Shown here one piece after another: positions 22,588 to 32,623 of a DNA stretch of 64,000 bases (position 1 is the first letter of the stretch; every line of letters begins with the position of its first letter). The stretch is from Chionoecetes opilio (taxonomy: Eukaryota > Arthropoda > Malacostraca > Decapoda > Majidae), in contig JACEEZ010001253.1 in NCBI GenBank assembly GCA_016584305.1, positions 686,001 through 750,000 on the forward strand. The letters are read 5' to 3'. A model generated the notes under the pieces. It made no database searches. It was not told the DNA's origin and saw nothing but the letters and a program-made list of their open reading frames with translations. The position numbers and the translations under genes are program-made.

Positions 22588-23450
22588 TGCGGGGTTCAGA
22601 CTACACGTAATTGCTACGTCCGTCTTGCCAACGTGACGTCATCGTGACGTCACTTCCTGCTTGTGTGACCTTGAAAGACGTGCGTCTGGAGGCAAAAGAT
22701 TCGGAGCCTCCAATTCTTTTGGCGGGCTGCGTGAGCGGTGGTGCCACAATCTATAGAACATTATACGTAACTAAGTTTTGCAATATCAAAATAATCCTGT
22801 TTCCAAGGTCTGATTTAAAATATATTTATTATCAGTGATTCTGGAAGACAATATTAGTAATGGAAGACATACATGATGTGAGAATATTGTGTTCCGCTGC
22901 TTGAAGGCGGAACAGCGGCACCGCTGCTTGATTGTAAGCTCGACCACCACCACTACCTCTGTATATTTTAATGCGTTATTTCTCGTGTTCTCTAGTTCTA
23001 ATCCTCTCACGTGCCCCTCTAGTAACTACTATATACCATCCTTCCTACAGCATCACGCTACGTCACCAATACCCTCTACAGGCCGTGTAATAGGTAGTAA
23101 TTATTAGTGACTTGAAAAATACATCCACGATTGCGATATGTGGCAACACTTTTGGACCCCGCTAAACAGATTCCACTTATAACCTTTGCCATAGCCTGTT
23201 GTCAGGGGATTGTAGCGCTATATAGATAGGCCAGGGAGTGAAGGGGGATATAGTGAAGGGAGTAATAGGTGTGTCATGGGGTACAAAAGGGAGGAAGTAA
23301 GGAAAGCAAGGAAGTTTTATACTGTAATTTTTTCTGATATGAGCGAGCGGGAGTGATCGACCAGTGAGACGAGATAACGTCATCGTGACGTCACGGTGAC
23401 GTCACGATAACAAGACGGACGTAGCAAATACGTGAAGTCTGAACCGGGCC
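22588..23450. mobile_element. MITE-2, 863 bp, TTA target-site duplication
   Basis: Inverted ends: left TGCGGGGTTCAGACTACACG and right (reverse) GGCCCGGTTCAGACTTCACG, continuing through TGCTACGTCCGTCTTG. TTA flanks both ends (22585-22587, 23451-23453). Exact TGACGTCA octamers occur at 22634, 22645, 23386 and 23397. There is no transposase. Confidence 0.8.
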
Positions 23451-23453
23451 TTA

Positions 23454-24408
23454 AACTTACGCGCGTATGGACTTTAAAAATGGCGGGAATAGTAAATAAC
23501 GCTACGCCTGGCACGCGGGAAGCCCCATATAATCAAGATAGCGGAAAAGCAGAAGTACGAATGTTTGAAGTATTTTCATTCATAATGCGACTGTACCACA
23601 TTAACTATATCAAAAAGGTTGATTAGGTACGAATTAAGAGCATTACATATCCAAATATGCAATATTTCATGCTAGCTGTACTATTCATTACACGGGAACT
23701 ACATGTCAAGGTCTAATCAAAGGTGTTCTGCAACTTATTCTAGCAAGGAAGTGCATGGGAGAGCATCTGACTGGACTTTTGAGTCACCTCAGATTTCATA
23801 GCGGCTGTGTGGGATAACCAGGGCTGACCGCACACTGGAACATTTGCAGAGGTGAAGTACAATAAGCATATTACAGTGATCGCGGATGAAATTAGGACGA
23901 TTCCTTTGTTTTGCTACTTATACTTTTTACTTTGTAAATAAACCAATGAAGGATTGAAACTAAATTTTTTTTTATACATTTCATTTCTTTTATTTACAAT
24001 TTAGACATATTATCATGGTTTTAAGGCTCAAACTGAAGTCTATTTAGGATAGAATGCGCAAGAGTACGTATGTACATACTATAAAGTAAATATTCGTTTT
24101 ACCCAGATGGATGCAGTGTTTTTTGGATATGTTTAAACGTCTCCACCTCTCTGCTAGAGACACGGAGACTGCTTCATGGAGTGCCACAATTATTGCATTC
24201 TTTACCATGGACAAGAGTATTTTCCCCATGGTCGGTAGGTTGTGGCATACGCGTGTTCATAAAATAGCGCGCGAAACAGTGCAAAATAGAGGAGAGAGCG
24301 AGTGAACAAAAACACCACCTAGTAAGAGGTGTACTGCCACAGTACTGGATTATTGGATATCTGACGATACGTTTTTGACAGAGGTAACAACAATTTGTAG
24401 AGTTGCCG
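23454..24408. other. Non-coding, nothing recognised
   Basis: AT-rich sequence with no motif-bearing frame. It separates MITE-2 from MITE-3. Confidence 0.4.
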
Positions 24409-24411
24409 TAA

Positions 24412-24689
24412 AGCCCGGTTCCCACCTTCCCGCTTGTACGGCCGCCGTACAACAACAAAGACGTCACAATGACGTCACAACAAAGTCTACCGCACCGCCG
24501 TACCGCTGTACGGCCGCCGTACAAAGTTAAATTCAAGTCATCTCTCCCGCTCGGCGGTGTCCGCTCGAGCGGAGTTGCCAACTGTGCCCAGTTACCACAA
24601 ATACCACTCAAGCGGTGATGATGGTGACGTCATTGTTGAGCGGTGTTGTTGTAAGACGGCCGTACAAACGGGCTGGTGGGAACCGGCCT
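24412..24689 (+). mobile_element. MITE-3, 278 bp, TAA target-site duplication
   Basis: Ends AGCCCGGTTCCCACC and (reverse) AGGCCGGTTCCCACC. Inner palindromes GTACGGCCGCCGTAC and exact TGACGTCA at 24470-24477 and 24625-24632. TAA lies at 24409-24411 and 24690-24692. It is nearly identical to MITE-4 in opposite orientation. The 145-codon minus-strand frame through it is a by-product of the repeat. Confidence 0.85.
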
Positions 24690-24848
24690 TAAGTTGCTAG
24701 AAACCTTCGTCTTGATTTAATCCGCGGTACTGTATACCATACTGTTATTTTATTCAGAGTAAGTTTGGAGGACGACTTATACAGATTAACCAAAGCTGCT
24801 TAAGAGGGTGAGTATATGTGTTAGTTTATTCCTTTCAGTGTCGACTTA

Positions 24849-25126
24849 AGGCCGGTTCCCATCAGCCCGCTTGTACGGCCGTCTTACAACAACACCGCTC
24901 AACAATGACGTCACCATCATCACCGCTTGAGTGGTATTTGTGGTAACTGGGCACAGTTGGCAACTCCGCTCGAGCGGACACCGCCGAGCGGGAGAGATGA
25001 CTTGAATTTAACTTTGTACGGCGGCCGTACAGCGGTACGGCGGTGCGGTAGACTTTGTTGTGACGTCATTGTGACGTCTTTGTTGTTGTATGGCGGCCGT
25101 ACAAGCGGGATGATGGGAACCGGGCT
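24849..25126 (-). mobile_element. MITE-4, 278 bp, inverted copy of MITE-3
   Basis: Same length as MITE-3 and reversed, with TTA at 24846-24848 and 25127-25129. The two copies are 159 bp apart and differ at few positions by eye. Each has its own TWA duplication, so they look like two insertions and not one fold-back element. Confidence 0.85.
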
Positions 25127-25399
25127 TTAGGGGTGATGCCATGCTGCAGTGTTCCCTACATTTGTTTTCTTTGCCCCCAAAAATCAAAGAAGAAAGATAT
25201 ATTTCTTTTGTTGTACATCATGTTCTCATGAGATTTTTAAGTGTGGCTTCCAGGTGAGTTTTACCTTCAAAATGTTCCCCTCTTCAGATGTCACGATGCC
25301 ACGATTAAGGATGATGGATATCCACAAATTAAGGATTGAAAAATATAACAGCAAAGGGATAAATTTGAGAACTCATATGGAGTAATAGTTGGATAATAA

Positions 25400-26045
25400 T
25401 CAAAGGAATGTGAAATTAGACAGAATTGAAAAATATTGGAGGAGGTTCAAGAATTTATGTATCCTGTTTTAATTATTATGTGCATGAAAGCATATGAGGT
25501 GAGACAAAAAGAAGTGATGTATGCGTAGAAGGTGGTTAGATCTCTGGGACATGTTATGAAAGGAAGGACAGTACGCATGGAGGTAAAACAGGATGACAGA
25601 TACAATACATGTACCAACAATCGCATATGTAAGTGAGACTTAGCTGAGGAATGAAAGACAAAAGTCACGGATCCAAACAATTGAAATGAGTTATTTGAGA
25701 AGTGCCTGTGGTGTTAGAGGAATTGATGTTGAAAGTAATGAAAATGTTTAAATACGTTTGGTTTGGTAAAGGTGTAGGAGTAAAATGCGGAGTGTTTTTT
25801 TTAAAGGGTAAAGCACACAATTCTAAGGTGGTTTGTATCCATAGAAATAATGGCAGAGATTGAGACGACTAAGAAATGATGTATGAGTATAGTAGATGCG
25901 GTGAGTATTAGAAGATGAACCCCAGTGAAATGGAAGGACAACGAGTTAGAGTATGTTGAATATAGGCGATAGATACAAAATTAGACCATTAGAGTATGCA
26001 CGAAGGGTATGCTATGACAGGAATAAATGGACCCCCTGCAATTCA
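25400..26045 (+). pseudogene. RTE-type LINE C-terminal remnant
   Basis: Plus-strand fragments read RNERQKSRIQTIEMSYLRSA followed by CGVRGID (RT thumb end), then VWFGKG. After several shifts come TPVKWKDNELEYVE and ARRVCYDRNKW near 26.0 kb, the usual C-terminal order of RTE-like LINEs. It resembles RTE2 at 33.9-43.6 kb more than RTE1. It has many stops. Confidence 0.6.
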
Positions 26046-26982
26046 GATTCAGGTTATTAGTTTTTTTGTATTGTATAAGATTATGGATGCTGGTGTGTTG
26101 TAATGAGTTCACTCTTCACAGGTGATATTTTCCTTGAATATACATTAAAATCCCAGATATTCAGCAAACATGAAAAATTGCTGAATTTTCAAGTGGGTAA
26201 GTGATACTCTTGTAAAGACACTACTTTTAATTGTATCCAAAGTAGAATATTAAAATAATACCTGTTTTCACCTTTATCCAGACGTTTGAATATGTTCATT
26301 TTCTGCTTCAGCGTTAACAAAACAAGCTTATGTTTCGCTGGAGCATTGGAAATGCCTTATGAATAGGGACACAGTGCTGCCAGTGGTGGAAAATGAAACT
26401 ATAGTGAGTCTAAAAGACACAGTACTTGCCTGAAGCCAATTAAAAGTTTTTTGTGTGTGATTTAAAACATACTATTTTATGTACCTATTTTCTATTTAAA
26501 TAAATTATGGTCGTTTGAAGTTTCCTGATAGCTGAATACCGAATAACTTGTGTTTCTGTAATTCTCTAAACCCTTCTTTGCAACTCAAAATATCCTTGCA
26601 CAAATAACAAGAAAAGAGTGGCATTATGGGTATATGATATCACAGTGCATCTTTTCTGAAGGATCGGACTTGCACAGACTGACGATTAGATACAACCTCA
26701 CAATTTATCAATATTGCTTATAGAAATGTCCTGTTGATATTATGCAAGATTTGCATGATGCGTGCTCTCATGGAACTCGATCTCAAGAATAAAAACTACA
26801 CCAAAATGAATAAAACAAAAAATTAAGTACATAATTTTGCCAGTAATAAAATAAAATGATTCAAATTATCTTTCTGTTCAACTTTTGATGACCTTGAAAT
26901 GATGCGTTTTATCTGCCTGCTCCATATGCATTAACAATTTCATACATTACGGGAGAAGTGGATACAAATTGTAGTTTCTCAC
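26046..26982. other. Dynein intron (downstream side), no feature seen
   Basis: AT-rich sequence after the donor site of the 26983-27125 exon. No following dynein exon was found in 1-26982 by its expected motifs. Confidence 0.4.
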
Positions 26983-27125
26983 CTGAAAAGCACTTTGAGA
27001 TTCTCTGGTAGCTCAGTACGACCAGCATAGCCAGGGTTCATTGTGATGAAAATGCCTACTGTGGATGTAAGCTGTATGTGTTCTCCCATGAAGTCAAATG
27101 TTTTCTTCCGATTGCGGATGGCATC
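26983..27125 (-). CDS. DNAH9/11/17-like: Axonemal dynein heavy chain exon (AAA1 end)
   Basis: Exon of 143 bp. It is flanked on the minus strand by an AG acceptor after a T-rich tract (TTTTTTCAG) and a GTGAG donor. It encodes 47 codons plus two bases, from [15 protein letters not shown] to [16 protein letters not shown] and VLF. This is the sensor-1 end of the first AAA module of axonemal dynein heavy chains. It joins in phase 0 to the exon at 45559-45678 across an 18,433-bp intron that holds most of the transposons of this window. The motif is strictly conserved in the family, so I am confident of the assignment. Confidence 0.93.
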
Positions 27126-27700
27126 CTGAAAAAATATTACATAGACTGTAATGAAGACAAAATTATTTATTACATAAAAACATAGGTTTATGATAATTTC
27201 ATGCACATACAAATACAGGTCTACTTACGATATTTGAACAAAAACTTTCCAGACAACACCTTTAAAAAGCAAAAAGCCTATATACCTGATTTTTATTTGG
27301 CAGCTAGCCACTTCGAAGCACACTGAAACTTCCATAAGTCGGAGTTCATTAATTCAGAATTATAGATAAGTCGTTACAGATAGTAATTGTGCATACATTA
27401 CATTAATTTCAAATTTTTAGAATTTGTTATTTGAAGTGTTTTTCGGTTTTTGTGTGACTCCAACTTAAATATGTGTGCTCATGCACCCAAGGCTTCTAAG
27501 AGCAGGAAGGGCATGAAATAAAGGACTCTAAGTCTACAAGACAAGTTGCGACTCCTCTCTAGGATTGATGAAGGGGCCTCATGCGGGCGGTTTGTGCTGA
27601 GTTTAATATAATATCCAGTACAGCAGAGCTCTGGCCCAAGATTTTCCCAGATTTTGACACAGATATTCGCTAGCGATAGTGACTCCATGGGTGGATTTTC
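27126..27700. other. Start of the 18-kb dynein intron, no feature seen
   Basis: AT-rich sequence to about 27.47 kb, then mixed sequence leading into the hairpin cluster. The 155-codon minus-strand frame at 27479-27946 has no motif and crosses the repeat, so I do not call it. Confidence 0.4.
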
Positions 27701-27779
27701 GGAAATAATGTCGGGGGGGTGGGGGGGGAGGCACGGCCAAGTGGCCAGATGACATGAAGTAACCATTAACGCATATATA

Positions 27780-27870
27780 TATACTAGCCGCAAAGCCGCC
27801 CTCCGGGCGGACTTTTTGGCTAGCTCCTGCGGAGGGCTATTGGTGGTGGGCCTTCGGCCCACCAAACACG
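27780..27870. repeat. Cluster of three tri-loop hairpins
   Basis: CCGCCC-TCC-GGGCGG at 27796-27810, TAG-CTCC-TGC-GGAG-GG-CTA near 27821-27839, and TGGTGGGCC-TTC-GGCCCACCA at 27844-27864. All have three-base loops, and the last two are separated by only a few bases. They lie just after a (TA) run. The cluster may be part of a mobile element end, but I cannot name one. Confidence 0.6.
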
Positions 27871-27930
27871 GACTCTCCAGATAGCCCCTTCTAACTTTCC
27901 TGAAATCATGGATGTAGAAATGCATGTATT

Positions 27931-28176
27931 CCCCCCACCCATTCACTCACCCATTACCCATCACCCCCCACCCATTCACTCACCCATTACCCATCACCCC
28001 CCACCCATTCACTCACCCATTACCCATCACCACACACCCATTCACTCACCCATTACCCATCACCCCCCACCTATTCCCTCACCCATCACCCATCACCCCC
28101 CACCCATTCACTCACCCATCACCCCACACCCATTACCCATCACCCCACCCATTCACTCACCCATTACCCATCACCC
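27931..28176 (+). repeat. C-rich minisatellite (array 1)
   Basis: About 30-bp units built from CACCCATTCACTCACCCATT plus ACCCATCACCC, repeated about eight times with variants. Any frame gives a T/H/P-rich peptide, so the open frames here are repeat artefacts. Confidence 0.9.
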
Positions 28177-28360
28177 TACATCAAGGTTTCCTCAATTCTC
28201 GCAACCCACTTGTTTTCACAATTATCGCTAATAGGCTGCTAAAAAAAAGAAAAAAAAAGTGATCGGATCATCTCATAATTGGGCTTAAAACCTTCCCCTG
28301 GTCAACCCGGTTCCAAAAATGTGCCATATGAGGTGATTGCGCCACGGGGGCGGAACCTAT

Positions 28361-28422
28361 ACCACACACAACACACACACACACACACACACACAGACAG
28401 ACAGACAGACAGACATACACAC
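28361..28422. repeat. (CA)n-(CAGA)n microsatellite 1
   Basis: A CA run followed by five or more ACAG units. Confidence 0.9.
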
Positions 28423-28437
28423 TTTCGCTTATATTTA

Positions 28438-28570
28438 CCATTACCCATCACCCCCCACCTATTCCCTCACCCATCACCCATCACCCCCAACCCATCACCC
28501 CCCATCGATTCACTCACCCATCACCCCACACCCATTACCCATCACCCCACCCATTCACCATCACCCTACA
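28438..28570 (+). repeat. C-rich minisatellite (array 2)
   Basis: Shorter second array of the same units as 27931-28176, part of the tandem duplication. Confidence 0.85.
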
Positions 28571-28754
28571 TCAAGGTTTCCTCAATTCTCGCAACCCACT
28601 TTTTTTTCACAATTATCACTAATAGGCTGCTAAAAAAAAAAAAAAAAAAGTGATCGAATCATCTCATAAGTGGGCTTAAAACCTTCCCCTGGTCAACCCG
28701 GTTCCAAAAATGTGCCATATGAGGTGATTGCGCCACGGGGGGCGGAACCTATAC

Positions 28755-28786
<32 letters not shown>

Positions 28787-28808
28787 CACACACAGACAGA
28801 CAGACACA
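28755..28808. repeat. (CA)n-(CAGA)n microsatellite 2
   Basis: Second copy within the 390-bp duplication, with a longer pure CA part and fewer CAGA units. Confidence 0.9.
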
Positions 28809-28829
28809 CTTTCGCTTATATTATTATAT

Positions 28830-29699
28830 ATTCCTGCACTGTACACGTGCATACGTACACATACTTAGTGCAAAATATTATTCTGGTGGAAAAGGATGCG
28901 TGTAGTTGCATGAAAATAAACTGTGTATAGATACCATATTCATTCCGCATATTCATATAATATTCATAAACTAAATAGCAAGCCAGGTGGTGAGTTATGC
29001 CTCGCATCATCAATGGACCCATCAATATCAAGATCCTATAATGACGTTACAAGTACACAAACCATTGGCGCGCTTTGATAATGAATGATTAATAGATGAA
29101 TATGATAGAAATGAGGCAGACAATGGTTATGGGAATTCTGATAGATACTGATGATTGTGGGACTGATAATTGTGGATAAATAGAAAAGTAAAACAATAGA
29201 GTGTGTTGAAAATTATGAAGAAGAAGTATGGGGTGTGAAAAGGTGGTAGGCAGGATGGGATGGGAGACAAGGTATACCTTTGTACCATCTCGACCTCTCA
29301 ATATTCACCCCTGAACCCTGCGAGTCTCTCTCTACCTCTATGGATATGGAAATTGTATGAGAAAGAGTACCGGTAACAAGGCTGCAACTGTACCTGTAGA
29401 TGACAGGTACACAAAGACCAAGACCAGGCTACTCTAGGGAGAGGGAGACAGGCGGGCATTTAATGATTCACACATAAAAGCCTCCCTCTGCTGACAAGTC
29501 TCACCTTCTGCAAAATGCATCCGCATATTAGTGTGCACATTTTTTGTGTTTTATTTTCCACTTATTGTATAGGATGGGGGGGATTTTGGATAAGTTGCAA
29601 TAGTCCATAAGTTGGAAAGAGCTGGAACCCCTATTGTTTCGACTTCTGAGGGTTTTACTGTAGTTTCCTTTTGCAGATTTACATTGTTCCCAGCAATTC
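28830..29699. other. Intronic, nothing recognised
   Basis: Mixed AT-rich sequence without motif-bearing frames. It ends at the target site of SINE-C. Confidence 0.4.
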
Positions 29700-29710
29700 T
29701 GCCACTATTG

Positions 29711-30052
29711 TCGCCTCCGTGGTGTAGTGAATAGCTACGGAGATGCCAGGTGGGCATCTCCGGTAGCCAGGTAGCATGCCCGGCTACGAATCAGCAGGCC
29801 CTGGTTCGAATCCGGGCCAGGGCAAGTCGGCGACCATCCAAAACAGCTGTTCTTTCTCCCTATCGGGGTTGATACATGGGTACCTGGGGAAACCTGGGGA
29901 AGGTAACTGTGGTAATCCAGATGTCACACTAGCCCTGTGTCCCGGGGTAATGGGTTCTCACCCACCATAGGCTCAAAGGGCTAATGCTACGGAGATGAGC
30001 ACCGAAGGTCACGCGCAGCATAGCGTATGCCCCCATCTTTACCTTTTACTTT
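29711..30052 (+). mobile_element. SINE-C (tRNA-derived), 11-bp TSD
   Basis: An A-box-like CTCCGTGGTGTAGTGAATAG and B-box GGTTCGAATCC are separated by more than the usual tRNA distance. A stretch containing GCTACGGAGATGCC and its near-complement lies between them. A body of about 200 bp and a TTTAC/CTTTT tail follow. The target-site duplication TGCCACTATTG (29700-29710) pairs with TGCCATTATTG (30053-30063), 10 of 11. Confidence 0.75.
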
Positions 30053-30084
30053 TGCCATTATTGGAATACTCCTTAGAAGTCCCG

Positions 30085-30880
30085 TTAGCTAAGCTTGTGA
30101 AGCAACACCTGTATTTCGCGTTGGATCTTCTTGATGGTGTTAAAATGGCAAACCTTTAGCTTTAAATTCATCTTGGGAAAAAGGAAGAAATCCCAGGAAG
30201 CTACATCTTGTGAGTAAGGCAGGTAGAGAGCAATAATCGTCCTGGTGTGGGCAAACACCTCATGTGTTTTCAACGCACTGTGAGCGGACCCGTTGTCATG
30301 TTGGATCACCTAATTGCTATCACCCCGAAGTTCACGTCATTTGTGCCTGATATTCTAGCAAATAGCACATATAATTCGACATTGACACTTGCCCTGAGGG
30401 ACGAATTATTGTGTATAACCTCACGAATGCCCAAAAAAATAGACAAACATGCTTTTAATCGCATATATCACCTTTTTTGGTCTTAGAGATTGCTAGATTT
30501 TCCATTTCAAAGAGTACTGTTTGGCCTCTGGGTTCTAGCCACAGACCCAACTCTCATCACTGGTGATTAGCTTCGATATTAAGCTTTGGTCAACCCGATC
30601 ATGTTGAAGATCTTTGCTGACTTCAATATGGTGCTGCTTTTACTCTGTGGTCATGAGTCTAGTAACAAACTTGGCAACGATATGCTGCATGTTCAAATTG
30701 CACATGAGGATTTCCTGATTTAATTGACACGTTGAGGATGTCACGAACCTCATTGATGGTGATCCAACGATTCTGAAGCACAATTCATGAAGTTTTTCAA
30801 CGTTTTCAGTGCTCGTTGGAAGTTGCCCAGGTATCACACAATCCTCCAGTAATGTTCTGCTCCCTTTGATGGTCTAGTGC
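30085..30880 (-). pseudogene. Mariner transposase pseudogene
   Basis: Minus-strand fragments in order: TSTENVEKLHEL...VTSSTCQLNQEI and LNMQHIVAKFVTRLMTTE (N-terminal DNA-binding part, about 30.84-30.64 kb), TSDESWVCG (first catalytic D, about 30.56 kb) followed by a stop, then IQHDNGSAHSALKTHEVF (second D, about 30.30 kb) and YLPYSQDVASWDFFLFPK (third D, DD34D spacing). This order and spacing are those of mariner transposases. Several stops and shifts make it dead. I could not find its terminal inverted repeats. Confidence 0.85.
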
Positions 30881-31045
30881 AACTGCAAAACAGGTCATTC
30901 AGCCTCAGTCATTCATTGCCTAATTGATGTAGGCCTAAACAATTCAAGGGTCTGCATTGCCGATTCTCCGAGCTTGACACATAACTGCTCTCAGCTCAAG
31001 TCTGAGGTCTTTACAGAAATTGCAGCTATGCACATGCATCTCACG

Positions 31046-31787
31046 GTGGACCCTCCAACTGAGCAGCTTCACACCACTGGGTTACAGGCAGTGGATGCCG
31101 ATCCTCCCATTGACGAAACCACACCCTCTCTTGACGAAGTCAGAGAGGCTGTAGCAAAGTTGAGGGGTGGAAAGGCAGCTGGTGTTTGTAATAACAGTGC
31201 GGAGCTCCTCAAAGCTGAGGGTGAGGCCATGATCCGCGGGTTGCATGCTGTCCTGACTGCCGTGTGGCAATCAGGTACCGTTCCTCCTGACTGGAAAAGG
31301 AGGCTGGTCGTCCCTATCTGGAAAGGTAAACGGGATTGTCAGGACTGCAACAATTACCGCGGTATTACACTGCTCAGCGTGCCAGGCATGGTGCTTGCCC
31401 ATATATTGCTGACACGGATCCACAGTCATCTGCTGCAGCATCAGAGACCTCAGCAGTCTGGGTTCACGCCTGGTAAGTCAACAACGGACCGTATCCTAGC
31501 GCTTCGTGTCCTGGTGGAACGCCGACGTGAGTTTCGACAGGGGATGCTTGCAGCCTATGTTGATCTCAAGAAGGCGTTTGACTCAGATACATCGTGAGTC
31601 ACTCTGGGATCTTCTGCGACTTCGCGGGATTCCCGCAAGGACTATTGGTTTGATAACTGGTCTGTATTATGGGACTGAGATTGCTGTGAAGTGTGGGGCA
31701 GGTGTATCCAGCTTCTTTCCTGTTAATACAGGAGTGAGGCAAGGGTGCGTCCTTGCCCCATCACTATTCAACACTTGTATGGACTGA
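31046..31787 (+). pseudogene. RTE1 copy B, RT fingers and palm (5' half)
   Basis: It shows GKAAGVCN (start of RT), NNYRGITLLSVPG, QSGFTPGKSTTDRILALRVL, DLKKAFDS (first catalytic D) and, after a one-base shift near 31.59 kb, GVRQGCVLAPSLFNTCMD. It ends exactly at the insertion site of the younger LINE. Confidence 0.9.
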
Positions 31788-32623
31788 TTGATTGATTGAT
31801 TATAGTTTTAAGGCGCCGCAACTGCGGGGTTATTGACGCCTGCTTACATAAGATACATGAAAAGTAAAACTAAAAAACAAAATTTTAGATAGAATAAAAA
31901 TATTTAAAATAACGAAATACATAAAAGAACAAGAGTACATTAAAAACAATAATAAGTGAATATTAAAAACATCATAACTTGTTGAGAAGGCCATCCTTCT
32001 CAATAAAGGTATGGACTTCATGTCCCGGAGAGAAACACCTCTCTCCCAATGCCAGGGAGAGACGGTAAGCACCGTCCGACCAGCGACACCGGGACAAAAA
32101 TTGCACACGTAGGTCCCCAAGACTGGGACACTCGACCAGCAAGTGCCGCACAGTTAAGGGGACCAAACAATCATCACAGTAAGGAGAGTGGCCTAACTCC
32201 ATGAGGAACCCATGAGTATATAGAGTGTGACCAATACGCAATCGTGCCAAGGCAGTCTCCCATCTCCGGGAGACACCACAGTAGCTCCAGTCCTCGATAC
32301 TTTGGCGGATGGTGCGTAGTTTATTTTGCCCTATAGTAATCCAACGTTCCTGCCAACTGTTGTGAACTGATCTATGGATTGCCGAGCGCAGGTCCGTAGC
32401 CGGCACTGCAAAATGTGATAGAGCTGGTCTTCTAGCTGCAGCTTTTGTCAAGGCATCAGCTTCCTCATTACCGGCAACACCTACATGTGCCGGTACCCAA
32501 CAAAATCTGACCGTCCGGCCTCGCCTCTTGAGCAAATAAAGCCATTCCAGGATGGCATTGACCAGCGGATGGGGAGAGTTAAAATTACATAGTGATTGAA
32601 GAGCACTACAAGAATCACTATGG
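31787..32623 (-). mobile_element. 5'-truncated RNase H LINE inside RTE1-B
   Basis: Minus-strand insertion flanked by ATGGACTG at 31779-31786 and 32624-32631 (8-bp duplication). The 3' end (low coordinates) is an ATCA-type tetranucleotide tail followed by an AT-rich 3' UTR. It is the same family as the 3' end of the 8459-14157 element, and here the sequence is clean. Confidence 0.9.
31972..32623 (-). pseudogene. LINE RNase H C-terminal region
   Basis: An open frame of more than 210 codons from the insertion edge to the stop. RNase H end: VRFCWVPAHVGVAGNEEADA (final catalytic H/D region). A C-terminal domain follows with a zinc-knuckle-like YCDDC...VRHLLVECP pattern (C-x2-C-x7-H-x4-C-type). 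The N-terminal part of RNase H is missing because of 5' truncation. The first codons before about 32623 belong to the flanking RTE1 sequence. Confidence 0.85.

Larger units (their letters stand above)
28050..28825 (+). repeat. 390-bp tandem duplication containing minisatellite and (CA)n
   Basis: The order minisatellite, CTACATCAAGGTTTCCTCAA, poly(A), GTGATCG.ATCATCTCATAA, GTGCCATATGAGG, (CA)n/(CAGA)n, ACTTTCGCTTATAT occurs twice, offset by about 390 bp. Single-copy markers: GTGCCATATGAGG at 28321 and 28712. The copies are nearly identical outside the simple repeats. Confidence 0.85.

Noticed and set aside
24174..24611. 145-codon minus-strand frame, repeated in part at 24927-25130
   Set aside because: The shared peptide is a by-product of MITE-3 and MITE-4 being near-identical.
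24412..25126. A single fold-back transposon spanning both MITE copies
   Set aside because: Each 278-bp copy has its own inverted ends and TWA duplication, so two separate insertions explain it better.
27479..27946. 155-codon minus-strand frame beside the hairpin cluster
   Set aside because: No motif. It crosses the hairpins and the minisatellite edge, and its composition follows the repeats.
27931..28176. Regularly spaced C-rich repeats resembling an array of repeats and spacers
   Set aside because: Units are contiguous, variable in length and have no unique spacers. This is a minisatellite in eukaryotic DNA, not a CRISPR array.
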